The notes under the pieces were generated by a model. The model saw only the letters and a list, made by a program, of their open reading frames with translations, was not told where the DNA came from and ran no database searches. The translations under genes and the position numbers were made by a program. 64,000 nucleotides of DNA from Hydrogenophaga sp. (GTDB taxonomy: Bacteria > Pseudomonadota > Gammaproteobacteria > Burkholderiales > Burkholderiaceae_C). The stretch covers positions 124,001 to 188,000 of the forward strand of contig NZ_JAHBZK010000007.1 in assembly GCF_019635465.1 (NCBI RefSeq), written 5' to 3'. Shown here piece by piece: positions 33,967-43,074 of the stretch (position 1 is the stretch's first letter; each line of letters begins with the position of its first letter).

Positions 33967-34521
33967 ATGAAAATCGCCCAAGAAATCCGCGCCGGCAACG
34001 TGATCATGCACGGCAAGGACCCGATGATCGTCCTGCGCACCGAGTACGCCCGTGGTGGCCGTGGCGCCGCCACCGTCCGCATGAAGCTCAAGGGCCTGCT
34101 GGGCAACATCGGCACCGAAGTCGTGTTCAAGGCCGACGACAAGATGGACCAGATCATCCTGGACCACAAGGAGTGCACCTACTCCTACTTCGCCGACCCC
34201 ATGTACGTGTTCATGGACACCGACTACAACCAGTACGAAGTCGAAGCCGAGAACATGGGCGATGCGCTCAACTACCTTGAGGACGGCATGGCCGTCGAAG
34301 TGGTGTTCTACGAAGGCAAGGCCATCTCGGTTGAACTGCCCACCAGCGTCGAGCGCGAAATCACCTGGACCGAACCCGCCGTCAAGGGCGACACCTCGGG
34401 CAAGGTGCTCAAGCCGGCCAAGATCGCTACCGGTTTCGAAGTCCCCGTGCCGCTGTTCGTGAGCCAGGGTGATCGCATCGAGATCGACACCCGCACCGGC
34501 GAATACCGCAAACGCGTCTGA
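33967..34521 (+). CDS. efp: Elongation factor P (rhamnosylated type)
   Basis: Translation factor that relieves ribosome stalling at consecutive prolines. The product is 184 residues with the normal three beta-barrel domains. The tip loop reads YARGGRGAA with Arg exactly at position 32, the residue modified by EarP in beta-proteobacteria and Pseudomonas, and no Lys at the tip. The adjacent earP supports this modification route. The C-terminal [16 protein letters not shown] is the EF-P signature. Confidence 0.97.
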   Translation: MKIAQEIRAGNVIMHGKDPMIVLRTEYARGGRGAATVRMKLKGLLGNIGTEVVFKADDKMDQIILDHKECTYSYFADPMYVFMDTDYNQYEVEAENMGDALNYLEDGMAVEVVFYEGKAISVELPTSVEREITWTEPAVKGDTSGKVLKPAKIATGFEVPVPLFVSQGDRIEIDTRTGEYRKRV

Positions 34522-34526
34522 TGAGC

Positions 34527-34603
34527 CCCCACGCTCCGCCGCTGCGCGGGTCGCTGCCCCCCGAGGGGGCGCGTTTCGGCCTGGGGCGGCCCGGCGCCGA
34601 AAC
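34527..34603. repeat. GC-rich double hairpin, REP-like intergenic element
   Basis: Between efp and the AEC transporter lie two GC-rich dyads: GCCCCC-CGA-GGGGGC (34556-34570) and GTTTCGGC ... GCCGAAAC (34573-34603). They are preceded by CGCTCCGCCGCTGCGCGGG. Similar short blocks ending in CCCCCCGAGGGGGC are, from memory, scattered in Comamonadaceae genomes. Only this copy was noticed in the window, so the repeat nature is unproven here. Confidence 0.45.
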
Positions 34604-34632
34604 AGGATTCTTCCTCTGACGTATTCGTACGC

Positions 34633-34654
34633 AAGGGCTCCACACGGAGCCCTT
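34633..34654 (+). terminator. Hairpin before the AEC transporter gene
   Basis: A 9-bp stem AAGGGCTCC / GGAGCCCTT with the loop ACAC, 112 bp after the efp stop and 16 bp before the next start. The following bases (CTGCATTG) are only weakly T-rich, so termination of efp is possible but not certain. Confidence 0.5.
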
Positions 34655-34669
34655 CTGCATTGAGCCCCC

Positions 34670-35548
34670 ATGGACCTGCTCAGCCGCATTGCCGACGTCA
34701 TCATCCCGGTGTTCCTGATCGTGGCCATCGGCTACGGTTACGCGCGCCGCAAGGCGCCCGACCTCACCAGCTTCAACCGCATTGCGCTCGATGTACTGGC
34801 GCCGCTGCTGGTGTATTCGGCCCTGGCCTCGCGCAGCTTCGTCATCGGCGACCACGTGCCGCTGCTGATCGGCGCCACTGTGCTCATACTCGGCAGCGGC
34901 TTAATGGCCTGGCCGCTGGCCCGGGCCTTTGGCGCGCAGCCGCGCACGCTGGTGCCGGTGGTCATGTTCAACAACTGCGGCAACATGGGTCTGCCGCTGG
35001 CGCTGCTGGCCTTCGGGCAGGAGAACTTCGGCGCGGCGGTGGCCTTGTTCTCGGTCAGCAACCTGCTGCATTTCTCGCTCGGGGCGCGCATCACCAGCAA
35101 CGCGGCGCGCACGCGCGACCTGCTCACCAGCCCGCTGATGATCGGCACACTGCTCGGCTTTGCCAGCGCCTTCACCGAGGTGCGCCCGCCCGAGGTGGTG
35201 CTCTCGGGCCTGAAGCTGCTGGGCGATGCGCTGCTGCCCATGATGCTGTTCGCGCTCGGCGCGCGCCTGACCGCCCTCACCCGTGAGGGCATGGTGCTGG
35301 GCCTGCTGGGCGCGCTGGCGCGGCCCTTGATCGGCCTGGCCATCGGCATTCCGCTGGCCTGGGCGTTGGGCGTCGAGGGCGCAGCGCGCGCGCAGCTGCT
35401 GCTGTTTGCCGCCTTGCCCCCGGCCGTCATTCAGTACATGCTGGCCGATCGCTACCATCAGGAGCCCGAAAAGGTGGCCGCTTCCATCATGGTGGGCAAT
35501 GCGCTGGCGGTGGTCTTTGTGCCACTGGCGCTGGCCATCGGGCTCTGA
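34670..35548 (+). CDS. AEC family transporter (auxin efflux carrier-like permease)
   Basis: Inner-membrane carrier of 292 residues with about ten helices in two repeats and the family's central break motif MFNNCGNMGLPLALLAFG (about 102-119). Bacterial members carry malonate or other dicarboxylates; the substrate here is not readable. It starts with ATG at 34670 and is followed 26 bp later by a LOG-family gene on the same strand. Nothing in the sequence shows its control. Confidence 0.87.
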   Translation: MDLLSRIADVIIPVFLIVAIGYGYARRKAPDLTSFNRIALDVLAPLLVYSALASRSFVIGDHVPLLIGATVLILGSGLMAWPLARAFGAQPRTLVPVVMFNNCGNMGLPLALLAFGQENFGAAVALFSVSNLLHFSLGARITSNAARTRDLLTSPLMIGTLLGFASAFTEVRPPEVVLSGLKLLGDALLPMMLFALGARLTALTREGMVLGLLGALARPLIGLAIGIPLAWALGVEGAARAQLLLFAALPPAVIQYMLADRYHQEPEKVAASIMVGNALAVVFVPLALAIGL

Positions 35549-35574
35549 ACACGAACAGAACGGGGGACATCTCC

Positions 35575-36447
35575 ATGCAAGCCAACCAAGACATCACCGA
35601 ACGCCGCCTGGCCGACGCCTGGGCCGAGCTGCAGGCCCATTCCGACAGCGGTCAGGCGCTGCACGCCGACGCCTACCGACTGGCCTTCGCCGACCCCGAA
35701 TTCCTGCTGCGGCGCGAGACGCGCGGCATCCGCTTCCAGCTGGAAATGCTCAAGCCCGATCTGGCGCAGCAGCAGCTCGGCATCGAAAACACCATCGTCG
35801 TGTTCGGCAGCGCGCGCTTTCGCGAGCAGGGCGAGGCCGAAGCCATGCTGGCCGCCGCCGAGGAAGAAGGCGACGCGCGTGCCCTGCACAAGGCCCGCGC
35901 CATGGTGCGCAACGCGCACTACTACGACCGGGCCCGCGAGTTCGCACGCATCGTGGCGCGCTACAGCGCGCGCTGCGCCAAGCACGAACAGCTGTTCATC
36001 TGCACCGGCGGCGGGCCGGGCGTGATGGAAGCCGCCAACCGCGGCGCGCACGACGAAGGCGCACCCAATGTGGGGCTCAACATCGCGCTGCCGCACGAGC
36101 AGTCGGCCAATCCCTACATCTCGCCCGAGCTGAGCTTCAAGTTCCACTACTTCGCGCTGCGCAAGATGCACTTCATGATGCGCGCGAAAGCTTTGCTCGC
36201 CTTCCCGGGTGGCTTCGGCACGCTCGACGAGCTGTTTGAGGTGATCACCCTGGTGCAGTGCAAGAAGGCCAAGCCGGTGCCGATCCTGCTGTATGGCAGC
36301 GACTACTGGAAGCGCCTGATCAACTTCGACCTGCTGGTCGAAGAAGGCACCATCTCACCCGAGGATCTGCAGTTGCTGCGCTACGTGGACGACCCGCAGA
36401 CCGCCTGGGACGCCATCGCGGCGTTCTACGACCTGCCCAAGGTCTGA
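35575..36447 (+). CDS. LOG family Rossmann-fold protein (TIGR00730-like, cytokinin riboside 5'-monophosphate phosphoribohydrolase type)
   Basis: Nucleotide-binding protein of 290 residues that may cleave nucleoside 5'-monophosphates to base and ribose phosphate. It has VVFGSARF (about 74-81), CTGGGPGVMEAANRGA (about 143-158) and the LOG signature PGGFGTLDELFE (about 209-220). It is longer than plant LOG proteins and carries an N-terminal helical extension of about 70 residues. A good ribosome site (GGGGGA) lies upstream. The biological substrate is uncertain, as for most bacterial members. Confidence 0.85.
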   Translation: MQANQDITERRLADAWAELQAHSDSGQALHADAYRLAFADPEFLLRRETRGIRFQLEMLKPDLAQQQLGIENTIVVFGSARFREQGEAEAMLAAAEEEGDARALHKARAMVRNAHYYDRAREFARIVARYSARCAKHEQLFICTGGGPGVMEAANRGAHDEGAPNVGLNIALPHEQSANPYISPELSFKFHYFALRKMHFMMRAKALLAFPGGFGTLDELFEVITLVQCKKAKPVPILLYGSDYWKRLINFDLLVEEGTISPEDLQLLRYVDDPQTAWDAIAAFYDLPKV

Positions 36448-36492
36448 GCTTGAATGCGGGCCCAGGCGCCACCGCGCCAGGGCCCGACCCCA

Positions 36493-37875
36493 TCACTGCG
36501 TCCAACCGCCGCCGAGTGCGGCGTACAGCGCCACGCGGTTCTGCTGCAGGGCCAGTCGGATCTGCGCCTGCGATTGCTGCGCCGTGAACAGCGAGCGCTG
36601 CGCATCGAGCACATCCAGGAAGCTCGCCACGCCATTGCGGTAGCGCAGCTCGGCCAGGCGCAGGCGGTCACTCTCGGCCGTCACCTGATCGTCCAGTGCC
36701 TTGAGCTGCTCGCCCAGGGTGGCGCGACCGGCCAGCGCATCGGCCACCTCGCGGAACGCGGTCTGGATGGCCTTTTCGTACTGCGCCACCGCAATGTCGC
36801 GCGACACCTTGGCCGACTCGAGCCCGGCGCGGTTGCGCCCGGCATCGAAGATGGGCAACAAGGCCTGCGGGTTCAGCGTGAAGCCCCAGGAGCCGTCCTT
36901 GAACAGACCCGAGAGCTCGGTGCTGGCCGTGCCCACGCTCGCGGTGAGCGAGATGCGCGGGAAGAAGGCCGCACGCGCCGCGCCGATGTTGGCGTTGGCC
37001 GCGATCAAGGCCTGTTCGGCCTGGCGTATGTCGGCGCGCCGGGTAAGCAGGTCCGATGGCAGGCCGGCCGGCACGTCGGCCAGGACCGCGGCGTCGCCAT
37101 CGGCCACCTGCACCAGACTGGCTGGCACGCTGTCGCCCACCAGCAGCGTGAGCGCGTTCGCATCGAGCGCACGCGCGCGCTGCTGTTGCGCCAGCGAGGC
37201 CCGCGCGGTGGCCGCGAGCGATTCGGCCTGGCGCAGGTCGAGGGCGGAGGCCGCACCGTTGTCGAACCTCAGCCTGGTCAGTCGCAGCGAATCGTCGCGC
37301 GAGCGCTGGGTCTCGCGTGTGATGGCCAGCAAAGCCTCGTTGGTCTGCAAACTCAACCAGCTGCTGGCCACGGCCGAGATCAGGCTGGTCTGCGCCGCGT
37401 GGCGGGCCTGCTCGCTGGCGAGGTAGTCGGCCAACGCGGCTTCCTTGAGCGCGGCAAGACGGCCGAAGAAATCGATCTCCCAGGCGCTCACGGCCAGCCC
37501 CACGCTGTAGGTGCTGGTGATGCTGCCGCCGTTGGTGCCCTGCCGGTTGCCGATGGCGGCGGCGTTGACCGTGGGGTACTGGTTGGCGCGCGCGATCTGG
37601 TACTGCGCACGCACCCGTTCGATGTTGAGCGTGGCCACGCGCAGGTCGCGGTTGTTGGCCAGCGCGCGTTCGATCAGCTCGCGCAATTGCGGGTTGCGCA
37701 CGAAGTCCTGCCAGGCGGTGTCGGCCGCGCTGCGCTGGTTGGGCGTGTCGGCCGCCAGCGGGAAGGTCTGCGGCACCGGCGCCGCCGGCCGCTCGTAGGT
37801 GGGAATCATCGAGCAGCCGGCCAGCACCAGGGCAGCGGCCAGCGTGCTCAGACGCAAACGGACATCACGACTCAT
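36493..37875 (-). CDS. RND efflux outer-membrane lipoprotein (OprM/NodT family)
   Basis: Outer-membrane channel of the tripartite pump encoded upstream. The 460 residues start with a lipoprotein signal ending in LAGC (acylated Cys 21), then SMIPTYERPAAP, and contain the two repeated helical OEP domains (about 65-260 and 270-450). I chose the ATG at 37875 because GGAG lies upstream; it overlaps the end of the RND gene by 11 bp, indicating translational coupling. An ATG at 37896 would add 7 residues. Gene order is adaptor, pump, channel on the minus strand. Confidence 0.93.
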   Translation of the reverse strand: MSRDVRLRLSTLAAALVLAGCSMIPTYERPAAPVPQTFPLAADTPNQRSAADTAWQDFVRNPQLRELIERALANNRDLRVATLNIERVRAQYQIARANQYPTVNAAAIGNRQGTNGGSITSTYSVGLAVSAWEIDFFGRLAALKEAALADYLASEQARHAAQTSLISAVASSWLSLQTNEALLAITRETQRSRDDSLRLTRLRFDNGAASALDLRQAESLAATARASLAQQQRARALDANALTLLVGDSVPASLVQVADGDAAVLADVPAGLPSDLLTRRADIRQAEQALIAANANIGAARAAFFPRISLTASVGTASTELSGLFKDGSWGFTLNPQALLPIFDAGRNRAGLESAKVSRDIAVAQYEKAIQTAFREVADALAGRATLGEQLKALDDQVTAESDRLRLAELRYRNGVASFLDVLDAQRSLFTAQQSQAQIRLALQQNRVALYAALGGGWTQ

Positions 37876-40800
37876 CGCTGTAGGCTCCATGCGCACGCGC
37901 GCTTTCGAGGTCGCGCTGGTGCTGGCGCTCGCTGCCCTTGAACAGGCGCCGCACCACCGCGAAGAACAAGGGCACGAAGATCACCGCCAGCATGGTGCCG
38001 GTGATCATGCCGCCAATCACGCCGGTGCCGATGGCCCGCTGGCTGGCCGAGCCGGCGCCAGAGGCAATGAACAGCGGCACCACGCCCAGGGTGAAGGCCA
38101 TCGAGGTCATGATGATCGGACGGAAGCGCAGACGTGCGGCCGCCAGTGCGGACTCGAACACGCTCTTGCCCTGTGCCTGTACATCCTTGGCGAACTCGAT
38201 GATCAGGATGGCGTTCTTGGCCGACAGGCCGATGATGGTGATCAGGCCGACCTGGAAGTACACGTCGTTCTGGTAGTTGCGCAGCCAGGTGGCCAGCAGC
38301 ACGCCGAGCACACCCAGCGGCACCACCAGGATCACCGACAGCGGAATGGTCCAGCTTTCGTACAGGGCTGCCAGGCAGAGGAACACCGCCAGGATGGCAA
38401 AGCCATACAGCACCAGCGCCTGCGAACCCGCGAGTTTTTCCTCGCGCGAGGTGCCCGTCCACTCGTAGCCAAAGCCTTGCGGCAGCTGCGCTGCGAGGCG
38501 TTCCATCTCGACCAGCGCGTCACCCGTGCTGTAGCCCGGCGCGGCGCTGCCGCTGATGCGCATGGCGGGGTAGCCGTTGTAGCGCACCGCCTGCATCGGC
38601 CCCTTGACCCACTGGGTGGAGGCGAAGGCCGACAGCGGCACCGCCTTGCCCTGCGTGTTGACAACGTTCAGGCGCAGCAGGTCGTCGGGTTGCATGCGCG
38701 CGGGTGCATCGGCCTGCACGATCACGCGCTGCAGACGCCCGCTGCTGGGGAAGTCGTTCACATAGCTCGAACCCAGCGCCGTGCCGATGGCGGCGCTGAT
38801 GGCGTCGAAGGGCACGCCCAGGGCCTGGGCTTTGTCGCGATCGATGGACAGCTGCACCTGTGGCGCATCTTCCAGGCCGTCGGGCCGAACCTGCGTCAGC
38901 ACCGGGCTTTGCGACGCCAGTTGCAGCAACTGCCCACGTGCGGCCAGCAAGGCGTCGCGGCCCAGACCGGCACGGTCCTGCAAACGGAAGCTGAAACCCG
39001 ACGAGGTGCCGAGCTCCGGAATCGGTGGCGGACTCAGCGGAAAGATGAACGCGTCGCGAATGCCCGAGAGCGCACCGAACGCGCGGCCGGCCAGGGCCTG
39101 CGCCGAGTTGCCGGGCGCGCTGCGTTCGTCCCAGTCCTTGAGCGTGACGAAGGCAATGCCGGCGTTCTGGCCCTGACCCGAGAAGCTGAAACCCATCACC
39201 GCCACCATGCTCTGCACTTCAGGTTGCTTGAGCATGAAGGCTTCGACCTGTTCCATCACCGCGCGGGTGCGCTCCTGCGTGGCACCCGGGGGCAACTGCA
39301 CGTTGACCAGCAGGTTGCCCTGGTCTTCCTGCGGCAGGAACGAAGTTGGCAGACTGCGGTACACCCAGGCTGCGGCCGCGCCGATGGCCAGGTAGACGAT
39401 GAGCATGCGCCCGGCGCGCGGCAGCAAGGCACCCACGACGCCGGTATAGCCGTTCGTGAGACGCCCGAAGCCGCGGTTGAACCAGCCGAAGAAGCCTTTC
39501 TTCTCGACGTGATGCCCCTTCTGGACGGGCTTGAGCAGGGTCGCGCACAGTGCCGGCGTGAGCGACAGGGCCATGAAGGCGGAGAACGCGATCGACACAC
39601 CCATCACGGCGGCGAACTGGCGGTAGATGTTGCCAATGGAGCCGGCGAAGAAGGCCAGCGGCACGAACACCGCGATCAACACCACCGTCACGCCGATGAT
39701 GGCGCCCGAGATCTGGCCCATGGCCTTGCGCGTGGCCTGCAAGGGCGGCAGGCCTTCCTCGCTCATGATGCGCTCGACGTTCTCGACCACCACGATGGCG
39801 TCGTCCACCACGATGCCGATCACCAGCACCATGCCGAACATGGTGAGCACGTTGATCGAGAAACCCATGGCCAGAAGCGTGGCGAAGGTGCCCAGCAGCG
39901 CCACCGGCACCACGATGGTGGGAATCACGGTGTAGCGGAAGTTCTGCAGGAACAGGAACATCACCAGGAACACCAGCGCCACCGCCTCGACCAGCGTCTC
40001 GGCCACTTGCGAGATCGAGATCCGCACAAAACGCGAGCTGTCGTAGGGGATCACCCACTTCATGCCCTGCGGGAAGAAGCGCTCCAGCTCGGTGAGCTTG
40101 GCGCGCACCGCGTCGGCCGTGGCCAGGGCATTGCCACTGGGCGAGAGCTGCACGCCAATGCCGGTCGAGGGCTTGCCGTTCAGACGGGCCGACGTCGCGT
40201 AGGCCTGCGCGCCGAGCTCGATGCGCGCCACGTCCTTGAGGCGCACGGTGGCGCCACTGGCCTCGGCCCGCAGCACGATGTTGCCGAAGGCCTCCACCGA
40301 GCTGAGCTGGCCCTGCACCACCACCGTGGCCGAGATGCCCTGCCCGGCCACGTTGGGCAGCGCGCCGATTTCGCCGGCCGAGACCTGTGCGTTCTGCGCG
40401 CGGATGGCCGCCGTCACGTCGGCCGCGCTCAGGTTCAGCCCCAGCAGCTTGGCCGGGTCGATCCAGATGCGCATGGCGCGCTCGGTGCCGAACAGCTGCG
40501 CCTGCCCCACGCCGGGCACGCGCTGGATCTCGGGCAGCACGCTGCGGGTGGCGTAGTCGCCCAGGGCCACCGGGTCCCACTTGGGGTCGTCGCTGGTGAG
40601 GATGGTGAACAGCAGGAAGTTGCTGCGCGACTTGTCCACGCGCACACCCTGCTGCGTCACCGCCGAGGGCAGGCGCGGAGATGCGCGCGAGAGGCGGTTC
40701 TGCACGTCGACCTGTGCCAGGTCGGGGTTGGTGCCGGGCTGAAAGCTCAGCGTGATCGATCCGGTGCCGTTGGCCTGCGCCGTCGACTCCATGTAGATGA

Positions 40801-41023
40801 GGCCGGGCGAGCCGTTCATCTCCTGCTCGATGATGGACAGCACCGATTCTTCGAGCGTCTTGGCCGAAGCGCCGGGGTACGTGGCGCTGACCACGATCGA
40901 CGGCGGCGCCACCGGCGGGTACTGCGAGATCGGCAACTGGGTGATCGACACCGCGCCGAGCACCATGATGAAGAGTGCGATCACCCACGCAAAGATGGGG
41001 CGATCAATGAAGAACTTGGCCAT
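37865..41023 (-). CDS. RND multidrug efflux pump, inner-membrane subunit (AcrB/MexB family)
   Basis: Proton-driven drug exporter of 1052 residues, the normal HAE-1 length. It begins MAKFFIDRPIFAWVIALFIM, carries two large periplasmic loops and 12 helices. The TM4 proton-relay aspartates stand in GIVVDDAIVVVENVER (about 404-419), with GLSAKNAILIIEFAK in TM10-11. With the downstream channel and upstream adaptor it forms a complete pump. The TetR gene and palindrome next to the adaptor suggest induction by a toxic ligand. Substrates cannot be read. Confidence 0.96.
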   Translation of the reverse strand: MAKFFIDRPIFAWVIALFIMVLGAVSITQLPISQYPPVAPPSIVVSATYPGASAKTLEESVLSIIEQEMNGSPGLIYMESTAQANGTGSITLSFQPGTNPDLAQVDVQNRLSRASPRLPSAVTQQGVRVDKSRSNFLLFTILTSDDPKWDPVALGDYATRSVLPEIQRVPGVGQAQLFGTERAMRIWIDPAKLLGLNLSAADVTAAIRAQNAQVSAGEIGALPNVAGQGISATVVVQGQLSSVEAFGNIVLRAEASGATVRLKDVARIELGAQAYATSARLNGKPSTGIGVQLSPSGNALATADAVRAKLTELERFFPQGMKWVIPYDSSRFVRISISQVAETLVEAVALVFLVMFLFLQNFRYTVIPTIVVPVALLGTFATLLAMGFSINVLTMFGMVLVIGIVVDDAIVVVENVERIMSEEGLPPLQATRKAMGQISGAIIGVTVVLIAVFVPLAFFAGSIGNIYRQFAAVMGVSIAFSAFMALSLTPALCATLLKPVQKGHHVEKKGFFGWFNRGFGRLTNGYTGVVGALLPRAGRMLIVYLAIGAAAAWVYRSLPTSFLPQEDQGNLLVNVQLPPGATQERTRAVMEQVEAFMLKQPEVQSMVAVMGFSFSGQGQNAGIAFVTLKDWDERSAPGNSAQALAGRAFGALSGIRDAFIFPLSPPPIPELGTSSGFSFRLQDRAGLGRDALLAARGQLLQLASQSPVLTQVRPDGLEDAPQVQLSIDRDKAQALGVPFDAISAAIGTALGSSYVNDFPSSGRLQRVIVQADAPARMQPDDLLRLNVVNTQGKAVPLSAFASTQWVKGPMQAVRYNGYPAMRISGSAAPGYSTGDALVEMERLAAQLPQGFGYEWTGTSREEKLAGSQALVLYGFAILAVFLCLAALYESWTIPLSVILVVPLGVLGVLLATWLRNYQNDVYFQVGLITIIGLSAKNAILIIEFAKDVQAQGKSVFESALAAARLRFRPIIMTSMAFTLGVVPLFIASGAGSASQRAIGTGVIGGMITGTMLAVIFVPLFFAVVRRLFKGSERQHQRDLESARAHGAYSDES

Positions 41024-41065
41024 GCGTCGGCGTTCCTAGATTCGGCGGATGGGAATGAACGGGCC

Positions 41066-42262
41066 TCAGCTCGACGTGCTGGGCGCAGCGGCCTCGCCCG
41101 GCTTCTTCCAGGGCACAGGCTTGACCGTGGCCCCGGGGCGCAGCTTCTGGAAGCCATCAACCATGACCTGCTCGCCCGGCTTGAGGCCATCGACCACCAC
41201 CCACTGGCCGTCCTGCTCGCCACCCAGCGTGACGTTGCGCGACGCCACCTTGCCTTCGCCGTCCACCACCATCACGGTGTCGGCCTGGGCCGATCGCGTG
41301 ACCGCCTGCTGCGGCAGCAACACCGCGTTGCTGGCCGTGGCCTGCTCCAGACGCACGCGCACATACAGCCCGGGCAGCAGCACGCCGTCGGGGTTGGGCA
41401 CTTCGGCGCGCAGCGTGACCTGGCCGGTGGTGCTGTCCACCGTCAGGTCGGAGAACAGCAAGCGGCCTTCACGCTTGTAGACGGAGCCGTCCTCCATCAC
41501 CACGCGCACCTTGGCAACCTCGCTGCCCGCGCCCTTGAGGCTGCCGGCCTCGAAGGCACGACGCAGGCGGTAGACCTCGCTGGCCGACTGCGTGAAGTTC
41601 ACGTACATGGGGTTGATCTGCTGAATGACCGCCAGCTGTGTGGCCTCGCCCTGACCCACCAGCGCGCCCTCGGTGACCAGCGAACGGCCAATGCGACCGT
41701 CGATGGGTGCCGTGACGTTGGCGTAACCCAGGTTGATGTCGGCGGTGCGCACGGCGGCACGCCCGGCCGCCACATCGGCTTCGGCCTGTTTCTGTGCCGC
41801 CACCGCGTTGGCGTACTCCTGGGCGCTGATGGCGTTCTCCTTCACCAGCGGCGCATAGCGCTCGGCCAGTGCGGTGGCCTGCGTCAGGTTCGCCTCGGCG
41901 CGGGCCAGCGTGGCGCGCGCGCTCTGCAAGGCGGCCGCGTAGGGAGCCGAATCGATCTGGAACAGGCGCTGCCCCGCCTTCACCTCGCTGCCTTCGCGGA
42001 ACAGGCGGCGCTGCAGGATGCCCGCAGCCCGGGCACGCACCTCGGCCACGCGCGAGGCTTCGAGTCGACCCGGCAGTTCGTTGACCAGACCGACGTCGCC
42101 CGGGTGAATGGTGACCACCCCCACCTCGGCCGGCGGCGGTGCGCCGCCACCGGCCTGGGCCGGCGCCTCGGTCTTGCCGCAAGCGGTCAATACGGCGGCC
42201 AGGGTCAGGGCCGCAACGGAAATGACCGCGCCACGCCGCGGCAGATCGGACGAAAGATGCAT
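41066..42262 (-). CDS. RND efflux periplasmic adaptor (membrane fusion protein, AcrA/MexA family)
   Basis: Periplasmic adaptor of 398 residues that links pump and channel. A lipoprotein signal ends in LTAC (Cys about 27), followed by a Gly/Pro/Ala-rich linker, barrel-sandwich (lipoyl) halves around GRLEASRVAEVRARAAGILQ and NVTAPIDGRIG, an alpha-hairpin (about 105-170) and a beta-barrel. I chose the ATG at 42262 (CGAGG upstream); the longer frame runs through the operator palindrome. It is the first gene of the operon, divergent from the TetR regulator. Confidence 0.94.
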   Translation of the reverse strand: MHLSSDLPRRGAVISVAALTLAAVLTACGKTEAPAQAGGGAPPPAEVGVVTIHPGDVGLVNELPGRLEASRVAEVRARAAGILQRRLFREGSEVKAGQRLFQIDSAPYAAALQSARATLARAEANLTQATALAERYAPLVKENAISAQEYANAVAAQKQAEADVAAGRAAVRTADINLGYANVTAPIDGRIGRSLVTEGALVGQGEATQLAVIQQINPMYVNFTQSASEVYRLRRAFEAGSLKGAGSEVAKVRVVMEDGSVYKREGRLLFSDLTVDSTTGQVTLRAEVPNPDGVLLPGLYVRVRLEQATASNAVLLPQQAVTRSAQADTVMVVDGEGKVASRNVTLGGEQDGQWVVVDGLKPGEQVMVDGFQKLRPGATVKPVPWKKPGEAAAPSTSS

Positions 42263-42308
42263 GGGGAAAGGCCTCGGGAGAGAAGAGGAATTCGGAAAGC
42301 GAGCGAGT

Positions 42309-42326
42309 ATACATACGCGTATGTAT
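42309..42326. promoter_or_regulatory. Perfect 18-bp palindrome, probable TetR operator
   Basis: ATACATACG followed by its exact complement CGTATGTAT, with an extra TATGTA repeat on the right. It lies 46 bp from each start codon of the divergent adaptor and TetR genes. It strongly resembles AcrR/TtgR-type operators built on TACATAC / GTATGTA. Repression of both genes is inferred. Confidence 0.78.
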
Positions 42327-42372
42327 GTATAGTCCGCAGCCGGAAATAGCCCGCCCTGTTGAAAGCCCATTC

Positions 42373-43074
42373 ATGGTCCGCCGCACGAAAACCGAAGCTC
42401 TGGAGACAAGAAACCGCCTGCTCGACGCTGCCGAGCGGCTGTTTCAGGCCAAGGGTGTCTCCAGCACCACGCTGGCCGACATCGCCACGGCGGCCGGCGC
42501 CACACGCGGCGCGGTGTACCACCACTTTCACGACAAGGCCGATCTGTTCAACGCCATGATGGAGCGCGTGACCATGCCGCTGGAGGCCTCCCTGGCCGAT
42601 GTGGGCTGCGGCGCGCCAGACACCGAGGACCCACTGCAGGCCATCCGCGATGCCATGTTGCATGCGCTGCGCCAGACCGCCAACGACGAACGCACCCGCC
42701 GCGTGTTCGAGGTGGCCACGCACAAGGTGGAGTACGTGGACGAGATGCAGGCCGTGCGCGATCGCCACCTGCGGGTGCGCAACGAATGCATGGCCATGAC
42801 GCGCGTCGCCCTGCAGGAAGCCGTGCGACGACAGGGCGTGACGCTGCCGGTGCCGCTGGCCACCGCGGCACTGGGTCTGCACGTGATGGTCGACGGCTTG
42901 ATCCAGAACTGGCTGCTGGACCCGCAGGCATTCGATCTGGTGCGCCACGGCCGCCAGACCATGGACACCTACCTCAGCGGGCTGGGGCTCAGTCTGTCGC
43001 CCGCTCGGGCACGACGTCCTTCGGCAGCGGTGCGCGCGAAACCAGCCGCAGGTGCAGCGCGGCCTGCGCCATGA
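42373..43074 (+). CDS. TetR family regulator of the RND pump (AcrR/TtgR-like)
   Basis: Probable repressor of the divergent efflux operon and of itself. The 233-residue product from ATG 42373 begins MVRRTKTEALETRNRLLDAAE and has the helix-turn-helix TTLADIATAAGATRGAVYHHF (about 36-56, with the AcrR-like GAVYHHFHDKADLF end). A ligand domain follows with RTRRVFEVATHKVEY and a basic, Ala/Arg-rich tail of about 25 residues. That tail is encoded over the antisense 3' end of mrpG (86 bp convergent overlap) and may be non-essential. The start agrees with AcrR family length. Confidence 0.92.
   Translation: MVRRTKTEALETRNRLLDAAERLFQAKGVSSTTLADIATAAGATRGAVYHHFHDKADLFNAMMERVTMPLEASLADVGCGAPDTEDPLQAIRDAMLHALRQTANDERTRRVFEVATHKVEYVDEMQAVRDRHLRVRNECMAMTRVALQEAVRRQGVTLPVPLATAALGLHVMVDGLIQNWLLDPQAFDLVRHGRQTMDTYLSGLGLSLSPARARRPSAAVRAKPAAGAARPAP

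Noticed and set aside
37799-42349. Very long open frame (about 1500 codons) on the plus strand, antisense to the RND pump and adaptor
   Set aside because: It is made of His/Arg/Gln/Ala-rich low-complexity text mirroring high-GC coding on the other strand and has no ribosome site or domain; the minus-strand RND genes have clear family motifs.
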